Shown here in pieces: positions 1-11,328 of a DNA stretch of 64,000 nt. Both the position numbers and the translations under genes were made by a program. Origin of the DNA: Actinernus sp. WN-2022 (lineage: Eukaryota > Cnidaria > Anthozoa > Actiniaria > Actinernidae); NCBI GenBank assembly GCA_030867875.1, contig JAOWCC010000807.1:62001-126000 (forward strand), read 5' to 3'. The notes beneath the pieces are model-generated. The model did no database searches. It saw only the letters and a program-made list of their open reading frames with translations, and was not told the DNA's origin. Every line of letters begins with the position of its first letter. The first letter of the stretch is position 1.

Positions 1-1490
1 AGTGGGGCATTTGATGCCCTACAAATATCCAGGGGGGGAAGGGGCAGGTTTGGAATTGATAGAGCCATAACTTATATAATTGTACTCTCCAGTATGGCTT
101 TACACAACAATTATCCTGCTATTCTTTTGACAGTTTCACATCCAATTTAATTTTAATTCGGTATTCTCGGTTTGTAAGTCATATCCAGTTCTGTTTATGG
201 GTATAATTCGTAGTAAATTCGAATGCCTCTCTGTATCTTCCGAGTTCTGTTATTGTTTTGACGATCGATTTTAACTTTTTCCTTCTTAGTCTCTATAAAG
301 GGACGATTTCATTTCCAGTTCGAATTACAGTCACCATTACACTTAATAAAATGTTAAAAGTAGGGAACAAGTAAGATGTGTGTGCGCATATATAAACACA
401 TAATTTCAACCTCACCAGTTCTGATTTCCATTCGCGTTCAAAGCCAAGGGTCAATCACTGTTCACTTCCAGCTTTTGCAACTCTTGAATTGAAGTCTTAG
501 TAAAGTTCGGCATTGGTTGACTGGTTTAGTCAAGACTTCCCAGTTGTATAATCTCAAGATTATTTCATTTTCAGGAGAGGACTTCGCAGTTGACCTCCTC
601 ACAGTGTGTGATGGTAATGAAGAGCATTTCAACAATATCAACAATGCAACACTGCAATCATATGGCACTTAGATGCAGCAGTACAGGCATTTTCTTTCAG
701 TTTCCGTGGATTATTGGACCAAAACCATCACTCCTCCGGCCGGCTAGATCACAGACTAGCTAGGCTTAGTAGCTTACTGTGCGATATTTGGATCGCCACA
801 TCCCTTTCGTAAATGTGAGAATTTTCCATCGAAAGCCCCTAAATGTCCTGTCAGCCCTAGAATAACTGAATATCTTGATATTTCATTCGAAGAAACCTTT
901 GGTTTCAGCAAAATAATAGTTCAGAATGAACAAACCTTCGCTACGTTGCTGGCTTTGCCGAGCTTCCACACCAAGATCTGGCGGGTGCCGGATCTGATTG
1001 GTTGATCCTGTTACGTGTTGGGAATCGAACAATGACTCCTGTGTAATCTGATTGGTTACTGGCGCCAAACAGCGGCAAAAAATATATATAATAATAATAA
1101 TAATAATAAACGGCTTGCATTTTCTGACTCGTGCCTCGGCCGAAGGCCTGTCCCGAGTAATTATGCTGAAGGAAACTTTTGATGGTATGCTCCGCATTCA
1201 CTCTGCAATTCACGTAATAAACCTTCGAACAACTTGCCCTAAACATTCAAATGACTTGCCCTTACGTTCAAACAATTCAACATCACAAAGTCAAAACTGC
1301 AAATGTTCGATGTGGTTTGTGTGATCTCACACTAATTAACAGACAACAAATTAAAACTAAATGGACTCAAACCATTTTTCGTACCAGGTGGAAACTGTTC
1401 AGATACGTAAATGAAGTAAAAACTTTCAAAACATTTGATTCTGTAAGCAGCATGCGAAGCGAGAGCAATATATTTGCGACGTCTTTTACA
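1..1490. other. No gene recognised; old repeat remnants
   Basis: No coding exon can be supported here. The first 90 bases share a block (GGCAGGTTTGGAATTGATAG) with 24370-24390, so both are copies of an old dispersed repeat. A short (ATA)n run at about 1083-1110 follows a segment typical of a decayed retrotransposon end. The open frames over 883-1324 on both strands run through that simple repeat and look like chance. Confidence 0.5.
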
Positions 1491-1491
1491 G

Positions 1492-1936
1492 GTTGCCTGT
1501 GTTATCAGCGTCAGATACCAGTATTTTTTTCGATTCGATACGTTTCTGAAAACTTGTCCGCAAACACATGATCTGCAAACGCAAAAACGAGGGCAATTTT
1601 ACCCTGAAGGCAAAGCGTGGATCGCCCCGAGCCTTGGGCGTTTCCTCAACGTTTGGTTGTGTGGGTTGAAAAACTACCACTTTTTCACCAGTTTTGTTTC
1701 TCCTTCAAAAGGTAAGTTGCTGCTGCCTGTTTTTCTAGCGATACGAAAGAAATGTTTGAAGCTTCTTTTCAGAGCATCAGAGAGCTGAGACTGCTCCAGT
1801 TGCGAAGGAATTACAGTCCGAATTTTCGCGTGTTTATGGACTCAGTGCAACCACGTGCGATGACTTGTCGATCAATTTGGCTTTGTCAAACGAGCAGGCG
1901 ATGTTCTTAAATGGCAAGAACAACATTGTACATTGA
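1492..1936 (+). CDS. Candidate 3' end of an unidentified spliced gene (two exons)
   Basis: Not recognised. A frame open from about 1474 reaches a strong donor (AAAAG then GTAAGT, exon end 1711). After a 61-bp intron with a CTTCTTTTCAG acceptor (exon start 1773), the same phase continues to a TGA at 1934-1936. The second exon reads like real protein: polar, mixed composition, ending in ALSNEQAMFLNGKNNIVH. The proposed upstream acceptor at 1491 (TCTTTTACAG) is only a guess. The intron is very short, no family was recognised, and no start codon is visible, so this may be chance or a transposon remnant. Confidence 0.2.
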
Positions 1937-2669
1937 TGACAACCACTCCTCCACAAATGATACTATGCACGGCACTAATGACTCAACCATATGCCGGTAC
2001 CTATCAAATGAATGTAAATTCCTTTTATGTAGTACTACAATGATGGACTTTCATACAACTAAACAACACACGTAATGTCCCATTTTTATTACATTTTTAT
2101 GCGCATGCATGCGCTCTCATTGCACATTCATTTTCACAGAGTACACTTCCTGATATACCTGCCACAGCACTTACATGTACCTTCCTCATAGGAATTTCTA
2201 GTCTGTAGAGAATATTTGGTGCGATATATCTCAAAGCAAAACAAACACGGAGTCATTGATTATTCAAATCAGTTCGCGGAAAATGTCACACTTCTGTGTC
2301 GCGGAATTCAAGATTCGAAACTTATTACCTTTGAAAACGGATCCAAATTAAATAAAAAGAACTCCAAAATGTTCTGTTTAGTAGACGTTATCATTTGCCA
2401 GCAAAGTTGAGAAGCTTTATAAACTACAATTTTTTAAACAATTTATAAAACTACAATGCAATAAAATCACACTTCCCACGAAGTTGGCGGCACTCTTGTT
2501 GTGTGAAAAACCAGACAATCAGTCTTCACGGCTGAAAGCACATGTCAACAAATTTTGTAGGATTGACAGATCTGAGTTGAAACTACAGAAGCTAAAATTT
2601 ATCAGATGAACTAAAAACACCAAACCAGTGCTGGGACGATGTTTCGTACAAATGTCAGGATTATCCGTT

Positions 2670-2960
2670 TATAGAACGTTTTTAGTCCTTTGTGAAAGCT
2701 CCAGAGGCTTCGATTAAGTAACGGATTAAGAGCATCGTTGGAACGGTTGCTTGTAGCATTCGAACGGCCAAGTGATTGTTCGAACGGATTGAGTGGATCG
2801 TTTATACGATTTTCACAAAACGTTTAAACGGGCTAGGAAAAAATCCAAACGGTTTTATAAAACGTTTGAACGATTTATAAAATCGTTTTAACGTTTCGCA
2901 AAACGTTCGAACAGACACCGAACGGTCTCTGAACGACTTTTTAGGCCGTTTGTTTTTCAC
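2670..2960. repeat. Degenerate AACG/CGTTT-rich repeat
   Basis: The stretch is built from diverged short words such as AAAACGTTT, AACGATT and AACGGTTT in both orientations, so it can fold back on itself. There is no clean period and no open frame. It looks like an old decayed tandem repeat or MITE. Nothing else is recognisable between 1937 and 3415. Confidence 0.4.
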
Positions 2961-3415
2961 ACGAAGGTACGTTTTCCTGTGTGGTCACAATTAGTGTTTA
3001 TGATATGACTAAAACACAGACTTAGCATTTACAATGTATTAAGCGCTTCGGTTCCTTGCTACAAACTTATTTTTGAAAAACATGTAGGAAGAATTGTCAT
3101 AAACCTTTGCCGAAGTTTTCAGCTGAGGATTCTACACTTTAGTCCAATGCTAATTCGGCTAATTGTGGAAAACTTTCATTCGCAAACCGGTATTGTTGAT
3201 CTATGGTATTCTTCAGCAGTTATTCTCTGGAGTTCAACGAGTTAATGAGGCACTGAGGTGCATGTAGTACACAAAAGTGTGTGTAACTACACTCAGTTTG
3301 TGTAATTACACTCAGTTGAGTGTAGTACATGTGCAGAATTCCGCGCGCGTTACATGCAAAATGTGTTAACATGCATCCAGGATGTACTGTACATGAACAT
3401 ATTTCTAATACTTAC

Positions 3416-3445
3416 TTCTGTGACAGCAGCAAGAACTGCACAAAC
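3416..3445 (-). CDS. RRP12: RRP12 coding exon 2 (30-nt microexon)
   Basis: On the minus strand the acceptor TTTATTATAG precedes GTTTGTGCAG and the donor GTAAGTATT follows the GAA codon. The 10 residues VCAVLAAVTE join directly to HQKE of exon 1 in phase 0. They correspond to the family motif ICAVLAAVTE. Confidence 0.75.
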
Positions 3446-6079
3446 CTATAATAAATAGTTTAGAAAATAGTTACGGTCTGCAGTACTTAATTCATATACA
3501 GTGTATTCTCTATTAGAATCTACATGTAACTACATGTGCATGTACCGTACAATGTACATGCATTTCCTCATAAGCTGCACATGCCTAACTTTAGCCTGAC
3601 AAATGGGAACTGGCATTGCAAAAAAAGTCTAAGGAAAAAACTCACATAGATCAAGCTGCACCACAAACCCCAAAGTTTCATCTACATGTAAATACCATGG
3701 AGCAACGTTTTTTTTTTTAATAACTACAGTACAGATGTGTGTCCACAGGCTTCCCAGACTCGACGTATATTTCCCGCATATTAGTCTGTTGGGTTACCTG
3801 TGGTTTATATAATTGCTTCGTGTGAATTCTCTTTTCCGATTCCTACGAAATGAATCTTCAATAATAAAAGATTGATACTTAATGAAGTTGTGTGAGTGGT
3901 ATTTTTGGTGATTTGGGGCCTTCTAAAGCAATTTATTAGGATTCAAAATTTTGACCGTTGGCCGTGGCTCTAAAAAAATCAACAAGGTACGCAACTCGAC
4001 CTCGCCAAAGCACAGACTTACCTCAAAGATCACCCCAAAATCGGCACTTTTCTTCCTCGCTCGCTATTCAGCTTTCGGCACAGGAGGGAATAGTTATCAA
4101 GCAACATCTGGCCAGAGATTTAGGAAAATCCATCAAATTTATCATTGCCAAATGGCGTCCTCAAGACCCAAAAAGCGCGACCTTCCAATGATCTGTAAGA
4201 ACCAGGCCGACCAAAGCGGTCGGAAATTTTCCCGACCCTACCCAAAATGATGCAAATTGCCTTTCTTCATGGGGGGACCCCCAAGCGTGAAATTATACGA
4301 AACTGGCGGTTACAGACTAATTTTGAATTTGGAACTCGGCAATCAGAGGACCAAGACAGTGGGTGGGGTCTTCACTGAGAAATTTTCACGAGTTCCAAAT
4401 TCAAAATTAGTCTGTAACCGCCAGTTTCGTTTAAAGCCTACATGTAGTAATGGTCTCTCTGATTGGCGATATATTTGTTTCCGTTCCTCGAGCGGAAGTA
4501 TAATTTCACGCTTTAGGATCCCCCATGAAAAAAGGCAATTTGCATTGTTTTGGGTAGCGCTGGGAAAATTTTCGACCGCTTTGGTCGGTCTGGTTCTTAC
4601 AGATCATTGGAAGGTCGCACTTTTGGGGTCTTGAGGAGGCCATTTGGCGATGATAAATTTGATGGCTTTTCCTAAATCTCTGGTCAGATGTTGCTTGATA
4701 ACTATTCCCTCCTGTGCCGAAAGCTGAATAGCGAGCCAGGAAGAAAAGTGCCGATTTTAGGGTGATCTTTGAGGTAAGTCTGTGCTTTGGCGAGGTCGAG
4801 TTGCCTACCTTGTTGAATTTTTTAGAGCCACGGCCAAAATTTCGAATCCTAATAAATTGCTTTAGAAGGCCCCAAATTGCCAAAAAAAAACACTCACACA
4901 ACTTCATTAAGTATCAATCTTTTATTATTGAAGATTCATTTCGTAGGAATCGGAAAAGAGAATTCACACGAAGCAATTAATATAAACTCTTCTGAGATCG
5001 ATATGAAACTAATCGATAATCCACAGGTAACCCAACAGACTAATACGCGGGAAATATACGTCGAGTCTGGGAAGCCTGTGGTGTTTCATTTTGAAAAACA
5101 TTTGAAAAGTGTTTTGGTGCTTCATACTAAGCTTATGCTTGATCTAGGCATAATAAAAATGTAGATACATGTAAGTGTGACTCCACTAATATGATTCCTT
5201 CATCTAGTTAATAGAAGTCTAAAAGAAAATAGAAGTAAACTACATGGTGTTTACTACTCCATTGCCAAGTGGAGTTGTAAACTACACCTGATCCACTTAC
5301 TGTACAACAGGGTCTGACTGTTCAAATGATAGATAAATGATTTCAAATGGATAAGTCTAGCCAACTACTTTTATCCACTGCATAAAAGATTTATGAGTTG
5401 GATAGTGTTATCTACCCTTTGAACTACTGGCCAGACAGGTTAAGCATTTTTCAGACAACAGCTACATGATCACTACATTACAGCTAAATTAGACAAACTG
5501 TTGGGTAAACTAGTGAGAAGCCATCGAGTGTTACAGACTGCATAACTTCCATCCAGTGGGAGTTAAGTAGTTACTAAAGCAGGGGCATAGCCAGGAGTTC
5601 CGCAAGGGGGGTTGCGAGGGTTCCGAGTCTGGCGATCCAGCATCTTACAGAGCTTTTTTTACCTTTTGGAAATCATGAAGGAGGGTTCCGGAACCCCAGG
5701 AACCTCCCCCTGGCTACGCCCTTGTAGAGTTTTTAACATAACGTAAGGTTACCTCCTTCTGATGAGCCGTTTGCGTGTTGGAAAACCTCCTGACACTCTC
5801 AAAGACCGGATTTGAACAGTCAGTCAGTCCACTAATACTAAACATTCCGCCACTCTTTAAACTCGTGCCTTCCTCGGATTCTTCTAGCTCCACGTCCGAA
5901 TCATTGTGACCTTCGTGCTTCGCTACAGCTTCAAGTGTTAAGTTAGATTTAGTATTTGTTTGCTGTCCAGTGATAATTCCCTTACGCGTGTTGGAGCGAT
6001 GTGTTCTTGTTTTCGGGTTTGACTCGCAACTTTGTCCTTTTCTCCATCGTTGTCCTTTGCTTTTCCGAATACGAACCAT
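3416..6079 (-). CDS. RRP12: RRP12-like protein, 5' end (coding exons 1 and 2)
   Basis: This is the start of RRP12, a HEAT-repeat karyopherin-like protein needed for export and maturation of pre-ribosomal subunits in nucleolus and nucleus (family knowledge). Exon 1 (5753-6079) starts at ATG 6077-6079 and encodes 109 residues. The basic N-terminus GQRWRKGQSCESNPKTRTHR and the later ISGLTDCSNPVFESVRRF with TAHQKE match the conserved N-terminus of metazoan RRP12. Exon 1 ends at a donor GAG/GTAACC. Exon 2 (3416-3445) is 30 nt, lies between ATAG and GTAAGT, keeps the frame and reads VCAVLAAVTE, the next conserved block. The acidic stretch DSDVELEESEEG lies between the two conserved blocks. Intron 1 (2.3 kb) contains a foldback transposon at 3743-5081 and a MITE at 5581-5722. 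Exon 3 was not found and should lie left of the window. Recognition rests on remembered family sequence, not a search. Confidence 0.82.
3743..5081. mobile_element. 1.3-kb foldback (long inverted repeat) element
   Basis: Two long arms are inverted copies of each other: about 3743-4340 and 4387-5081, around a loop near 4363. Outer ends are CCACAGGCTTCCCAGACTCG and its complement. The right arm carries two extra segments, about 75 bp near 4435-4500 and about 40 bp near 4985-5020, so the arms have aged separately. Frames of 99 and 133 codons in the arms (3951-4250 plus, 4506-4907 minus) are mirror images and match no family I know. It is a non-autonomous DNA transposon or foldback element sitting in RRP12 intron 1. 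Confidence 0.8.
5581..5722. mobile_element. Short palindromic MITE
   Basis: The ends are AGGGGCATAGCCAGG and CCTGGCTACGCCCTT, imperfect inverted repeats; inner arms (GAGTTCC, GGAACC) also pair. It lies about 30 bp beyond the RRP12 exon 1 donor, inside intron 1. Confidence 0.7.
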
Positions 6080-6317
6080 CTTATAATGTATATTTCACAC
6101 TTTGTTGTTAATTTAAATAGAACTTAAGTAGTTAAGCAAGAATTTTCAAATAAACTTTGAGAACATTTCCTCACGTGGTAGTCGCCATGTTTGTTACTCG
6201 ATTTTGAGTATGCGATTTATGAGGTCAGCGGAAATTTCTTTGTTGCGCTACCACAGGGAACCCAAACGTATACGTATAAACGATCTCATTAAATCGCTTT
6301 AAAATTAACGATAATCA

Positions 6318-6680
6318 TTACTCTTAAAACCAGTCAAGACAGTCAAGGATGAAGATAAACAATAGTCGCATTCCGAATAGCGGGAGACCAAAACTTAGTG
6401 TAGTGGTCATGCTATCTGTACTACAGGCAAAGGGTTACGAGTTCGAGTCCCAGTAGGACCAAACACGTTGCATGGCACTACCCAACACACGCTATGACGT
6501 CTAATACTCATGCTCACATCTTATCACTCGAAAAACTTTTCTGTCTCATTTACCTTCTCTTCTTGTTTACCTGTAAACCCTAGCTCTAGGTGAGTGAGAA
6601 CCCGTCGTTTACCCGTGAACTCGTCCGATGGTTAGGGTTAGTTTTGTGGTTCGGGTTAGGATTTATCTTAAAGTAATGAT
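6318..6680 (+). mobile_element. tRNA-like SINE, family B, copy 1
   Basis: The unit starts near AAAACCAGTCAAG and has a tRNA-like head at about 6395-6465, with an A box (TTAGTGTAGTGG) and a B box (GAGTTCGAGTCCC). The body reads through CTGTAAACCCTAGCTCTAGG, GAGAACCCGTCGTTTACCCG and GGTTAGGGTTAG. A second copy is at 32094-32390 and a diverged body fragment at 14375-14560. Dispersal with an internal Pol III promoter fits a SINE; no target-site duplication was worked out. Confidence 0.6.
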
Positions 6681-6779
6681 AATCATTACTTTAAACCTCG
6701 AGAACGCGTTGTTACTTTCGAGGTCAACCATCTTGGACCTGACCGAGAAGACCCTGGTCACGAGGTATGCTTCTTTACT

Positions 6780-6900
6780 CTTCAATATGACTCCGGAGTA
6801 AATTAAATTTATTCTATTCATGGAGACTATAATAAATTTAACATACCCCGGAGCTTCGTATTGAAACCTTCGTGCGTGACAAGTGAAGAATAGTTCCGCG
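6780..6900. mobile_element. Decayed copy of the palindromic MITE at 34629-34805
   Basis: It shares TAAATTAAATTTATT, CGTATTGAAACC and TTCGTGCGTGACAAGT with the near-perfect hairpin at 34629-34805. Here the arms are degenerate and only partly pair. Confidence 0.55.
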
Positions 6901-7069
6901 TTCAGCAGGAGGGGGAGTCAGTGTAAAACTTGCAAAACAAATTGAAGTGGATTAGTGTAGAAACAGTTTTATGCAAATATTTATGAACAGGGATGTTAAG
7001 ATCATAAAATGCATGGGGGTGGGGGTGAACGGGACCGGGTATTTCAACGAATTTTGGTGCGGTTGGTGG

Positions 7070-7142
7070 TAGCCTGATTTTCAGACGGTACGAGGTCCTC
7101 CGCTCTGAGCGAACGACCTCGTACCGTCTGAAAATCAGGCTA
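7070..7142. mobile_element. Short hairpin MITE, TAGCCTG family
   Basis: Arms 7070-7097 and 7115-7142 are perfect complements for 28 bases (outer end TAGCCTGATTTTCAGACGG) around a 17-base loop. The terminal TAGCCTG/CAGGCTA matches the larger elements at 42409, 46509 and 48625. Confidence 0.8.
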
Positions 7143-10100
7143 GTTTTTTTTTTGTTTGTTTACCAAAAGAGGTGCAAAATTGTTGTCGCATTTGCACCTT
7201 CAATGTCTCTTTTCTAGGAGTTTTGCACGCTCGCATGCAGGTCCAGCTAGACTCCCGAGCCTGGGATTTTTGAAGACATTTTTATTTCAGTCATTTTCAA
7301 TTTTTTGAGACTGACTAAAATAGTCTTATTTTCACCGTTCTTTCTGTTTTAAATTTTTCCAACAAAGATTCCTAGCTCACCAGCGAAATAATCTTTATAT
7401 TTCCAATTGCATCAGTTCATACAATCATTAATATGGCCACTGAAATCATCGCCACAATTGCCGAGAACGAAATAGTTTTAGCGCTGAGCATATCTTTAAT
7501 TTCTTTCCGACCTTTCGAAGGAAGCCTGCATGTAGCACCGAACTCAGTGACAACGGACAAGAGGACGATTAAGTTTATCTCTAAAGGGAGAAATACGGAA
7601 TGTTACGACACTTGTTTGTAATTTCTCTTAAAACCTACGAACCAACCACGGACTTCTCCAAGAAACCTGTGAAAATGTTGAGATCAGCAAAACGGACTTT
7701 AACATTTTTGTTTTCTTGAAAATTACAACCACTTTTTTTTAAGGGAAAAAAACAGCAATCCCTTTAAATATCTCATTCTGAGTCTGAGCTTTTTTCCGAA
7801 GGCCCAGGTACAGCCTTATATTTTCCGATGTTTTCACTCTTGGCATCAATATTCATGTTGCGTTTCGTATTCCACATACATGACATCACCTCTGGAGGTC
7901 TGAACAAGACCTAGATTACAAACAAGAGAAAGTTACGCGATGACAGCTCCAAAAACGTTCTTCTCCCGACACTAACTGGTTAGCCCACGCCAAACATATA
8001 AACCCCCATGTTTTCTTTATTTTGAAGCCCCAGGGAATTTTGGATTCGCGGCATTTTTAAATTCCTGTCGTACGCTCTCTCGAGCTCGCTTCATGACCTG
8101 CTCTCTGCCACAGGTGAGTTGTCAGCGAATGATGTAATGATGTAATATCGGCTTCTGATTGGTCAATACATCGACCCTTGGTTGTTTATCACACTCTCGC
8201 CACCTGTCCTTGTTGATACGGTGACGTAGTTGGGAAGGTTAGCGTTCCAAACTGACTACCCAGTTGCTTTCTGAGGAATTTCCTAATTTTTTATTCATAA
8301 ACGGTTCGATTCTTGGTTTGACTAGGGTCGGTGTCTCGGTGTTCTCGCCAGCAAAAAGAGGTAATTATGGCTCGATTTTAGCCCTTATTTTCCTGGAAAC
8401 CCCAAATAATTTAAGGTCGGTGACTTCTGAACATTTGAGGTGGTGACTGGACCACCAAAAGTTCCTTCTTTCTGTCAGTGCGCTCCACGACTGGTGTTCC
8501 ACAAGTAATCAAAGATTGTCACGGTGACCACAGATACTGTCGTCTTTACAGGAGTTCTCACTCGGTGCTGATTATATTTCATTGATTTTATTTGAAGGGC
8601 ATCTGGAAAGATCCTATCGTGTATAACAGGACTCAGCGTTGGTCTCAGCCTTGAAACAGGTATCAATTATCAAAAATTATCGACTTTTTTGTCCCCTTTC
8701 GATAAAACAGTTAATAAATGGTCTATGTAATAGCTCATAAACAGCATTACAGGGGCCATTTTGCCCTTAAGGCAGCTGATTTGTAAGGTTCAAATAATCA
8801 CGAATGACTATGTCTTGCTGGAGAACCGAGTAAAAATATATATTCATAAATCTCGGCAGTCTGAGGGCATTTTAAAAACACCAATACACATGTCATGCTT
8901 TAGGATTGCGCGAATATAGATAAGAGGCCAACATACTTTATTTTATTAACGGAAACATCATTCAACTCTCCACTAGCATAAAAAGTATCTGATCTCCGAT
9001 TAACATTGAAAACTTCATTCGTTATTGTTTTGACAAGTCTCAAAACTAATAACCGTTGAGTGTGAATTGAACCAAGTGTTATTGCACGTCGTGACTCGCT
9101 GCTTCTTGTATTTTAAACACACCCCACTCAAGCGGGTTCAGTTATTGGAAACGCCCTTTTTTCTTTCTCAGTTTTTGAAATAATTTTCTATGGCATATAC
9201 TTTATCTGCAATTGTGATCAGAATGATTAATTGATTCCATCGAACTGTCATTTAATAAAAAAATTGCGGTTTATTTTTACATAACCGGCCTATATCATCT
9301 CTGAAACCGGTTTACACGATTTCATTTCACGAATAAGAGTTCTGAAATCGGCCCGTCATTGAGATCACTGTAATAAAGTACATTGGACTTTTTCAAGTCA
9401 TTATAATCATCTTAGGACGGTGCCTACTATTGTCAGCGCGCACGCCGTTCTGCGCATCTTGCGTCCCGCGGGTCATCCCGCGAGACAGGCCATTTGCAGA
9501 ACTATTTTGAAAAAGCCGTGTTAAATGTGTAGTTTGACAGACAGAAAGATGAAGGATATTAAAATACGGTTGAAAGATATGCTTGAGAAATGAACGATTT
9601 GAGAAATCTTTAAATTCCACTACACGGCCATGAAAGACAATTTTCAGCTGAAATGGTGATGATTTATCGTGGGGAGATGGTCGAAGAATGGTAGATTTAG
9701 GAGATTTGCCCGACCAATTGAATGAAGGTTGTTTGGACTGCCATGAATCGCTGTTGTCTTTCTCCCAGCGCCTTGTGCATTAGGCCTGTCCGGATGCTTT
9801 CGAGTTAGTTTCGTCAGTTTCTCCAAACATGGACTTGGAAGTATAAACAATGTGTGAATACAGTCAAATAAGCTTTGTGAAAACGGGTAAACCTCTTGGA
9901 AATCTAATGAAGAAGGAAGGACTGTATGGGGTTTGAGCACAAAGGAAGCAACAGGTTTGATTAGTGGAACTTTTCCCAACCGCCATCTTGAAAATCTCCC
10001 AGAATGCAATAAAAGAAACCAATTTTCAGACTTACTATGGAGTGCCATGCAACGAGTTTGGTATTACTATGGAGGCCTTGGTAAAAAATGTCAATTTTTG

Positions 10101-11313
10101 AAAATACAATTAGCGATAAAGAGGCCTACCGTCCACATAACTTTTTAAAACGCGTGGATACCCCCATTTTTTCTTTTTATAATCTATAATATAGAAGCTA
10201 AACAACGTTTACATATATTTTTTGTCTTTATAAAATTGAAACTTGATGTCCATTTCAGCAAAAAAAAAATGTCTGTTCATGGTCACTAATGAGGCTTACA
10301 AAGCAAAATTTGTACAAAAATGATAATCATTGTAAGATAAATGGTTTGATTGGCATCCTTTGTGAAGAACGCTATGTCTAACGTTTTTTGCTCTAATATT
10401 TTGCCACATAACCCAAAATATTAATCGAATTAAAAAAATGTTTCTCGGACAAAGAAAAATGCTGAGTCAGCACTTTTTTCGATTTTCATCCTTAATTATC
10501 TCTCTTAAACGAATGGGCACCCCATAATTTTTTTTCTGATTTCAAAAGCTCCTTAGGGGGTTCAAAGATAGATTACTTTCACTAGACGAAATAAGGCTGC
10601 GCTTCAGTTAGCATCACTTGGTATTTTTAGACTGACTTAGAAATTAGACCGAGGTACTTTCTTTAAACATTTGCAGTATTTATTCAACTACCCGTACGTT
10701 CTTCTTCAAAAGTGATTTCACCTTGTTCCTAGATCTGACAAAGCAAATTAATTTGAGTATGAACATTAAGTAATAAAGGGCTGTAACATTAACTTTAATT
10801 TAATTATCTGATTATTTCTTCCCTTCTTGTTTAAACCAACTGCACAGCAGTTTCAGTAGGAAAACAATAAATAGATATTGCCACAACATAGTATTAAAGG
10901 GTTATGTCACGATGTTGCGCATGCGTGGAGTCAACGTTCGTTTCGTGGCTGTTAGTTGGCTAAATAGTTAAACTTCCGATCCCTCCCTCAATGCTTGATT
11001 GAAATGATATGCAATATTTTCTTGAAATCTCAATCTACATTGCGATTGATTGATATATAAAAATTTCGCAAACGCTATATTTTCGTACCCTTTAGGGGTC
11101 AAAATCATAATGGCTTGCATACCTTTTAGTAGGTCATTTAAAAATTTCCCGCCGATCGAACATCCCTGTCACTTTGATAACAGGTCTCCCCCCTCCCTCC
11201 TTCCGGAGAGAAAATGCGCGACCAACCTGGATGGGAATGGCAGTTAATTCTAACCTGAAAAATTTATTTCACAGTCGCATTAATTAATTTCTTTTTTTTC
11301 AATTCAATTTCAG
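7143..11313. other. No supportable gene
   Basis: I see no convincing spliced exon. A frame starting in an AAGATGGCGG context on the minus strand near 9975 gives MAVGKSSTNQTCCFLCAQ and runs about 40 residues. The opposite strand near 9690 gives MVDLGDLPDQLNEGCLDC and runs 31 codons. Either could be a first coding exon but neither was recognised. The longer 134-codon minus frame over 9644-10048 is in a different frame and looks accidental. The rest is AT-rich intergenic sequence. Confidence 0.4.
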
Positions 11314-11328
11314 ACCATCGACGTCGAT

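Noticed and set aside
4506..4907. 133-codon frame in the foldback element as a transposase
   Set aside because: No DDE/D or helix-turn-helix pattern; the mirrored frame in the other arm has diverged without sign of coding constraint.
6625..6665. Telomere-like TTAGGG repeat
   Set aside because: Only GGTTAGGGTTAG within a SINE body; the same text recurs at 32333, so it is part of the repeat family.
9644..10048. 134-codon minus-strand protein
   Set aside because: No recognisable domain or splice context. A shorter overlapping frame starting at an AAGATGGCGG context is as plausible, so neither is called.
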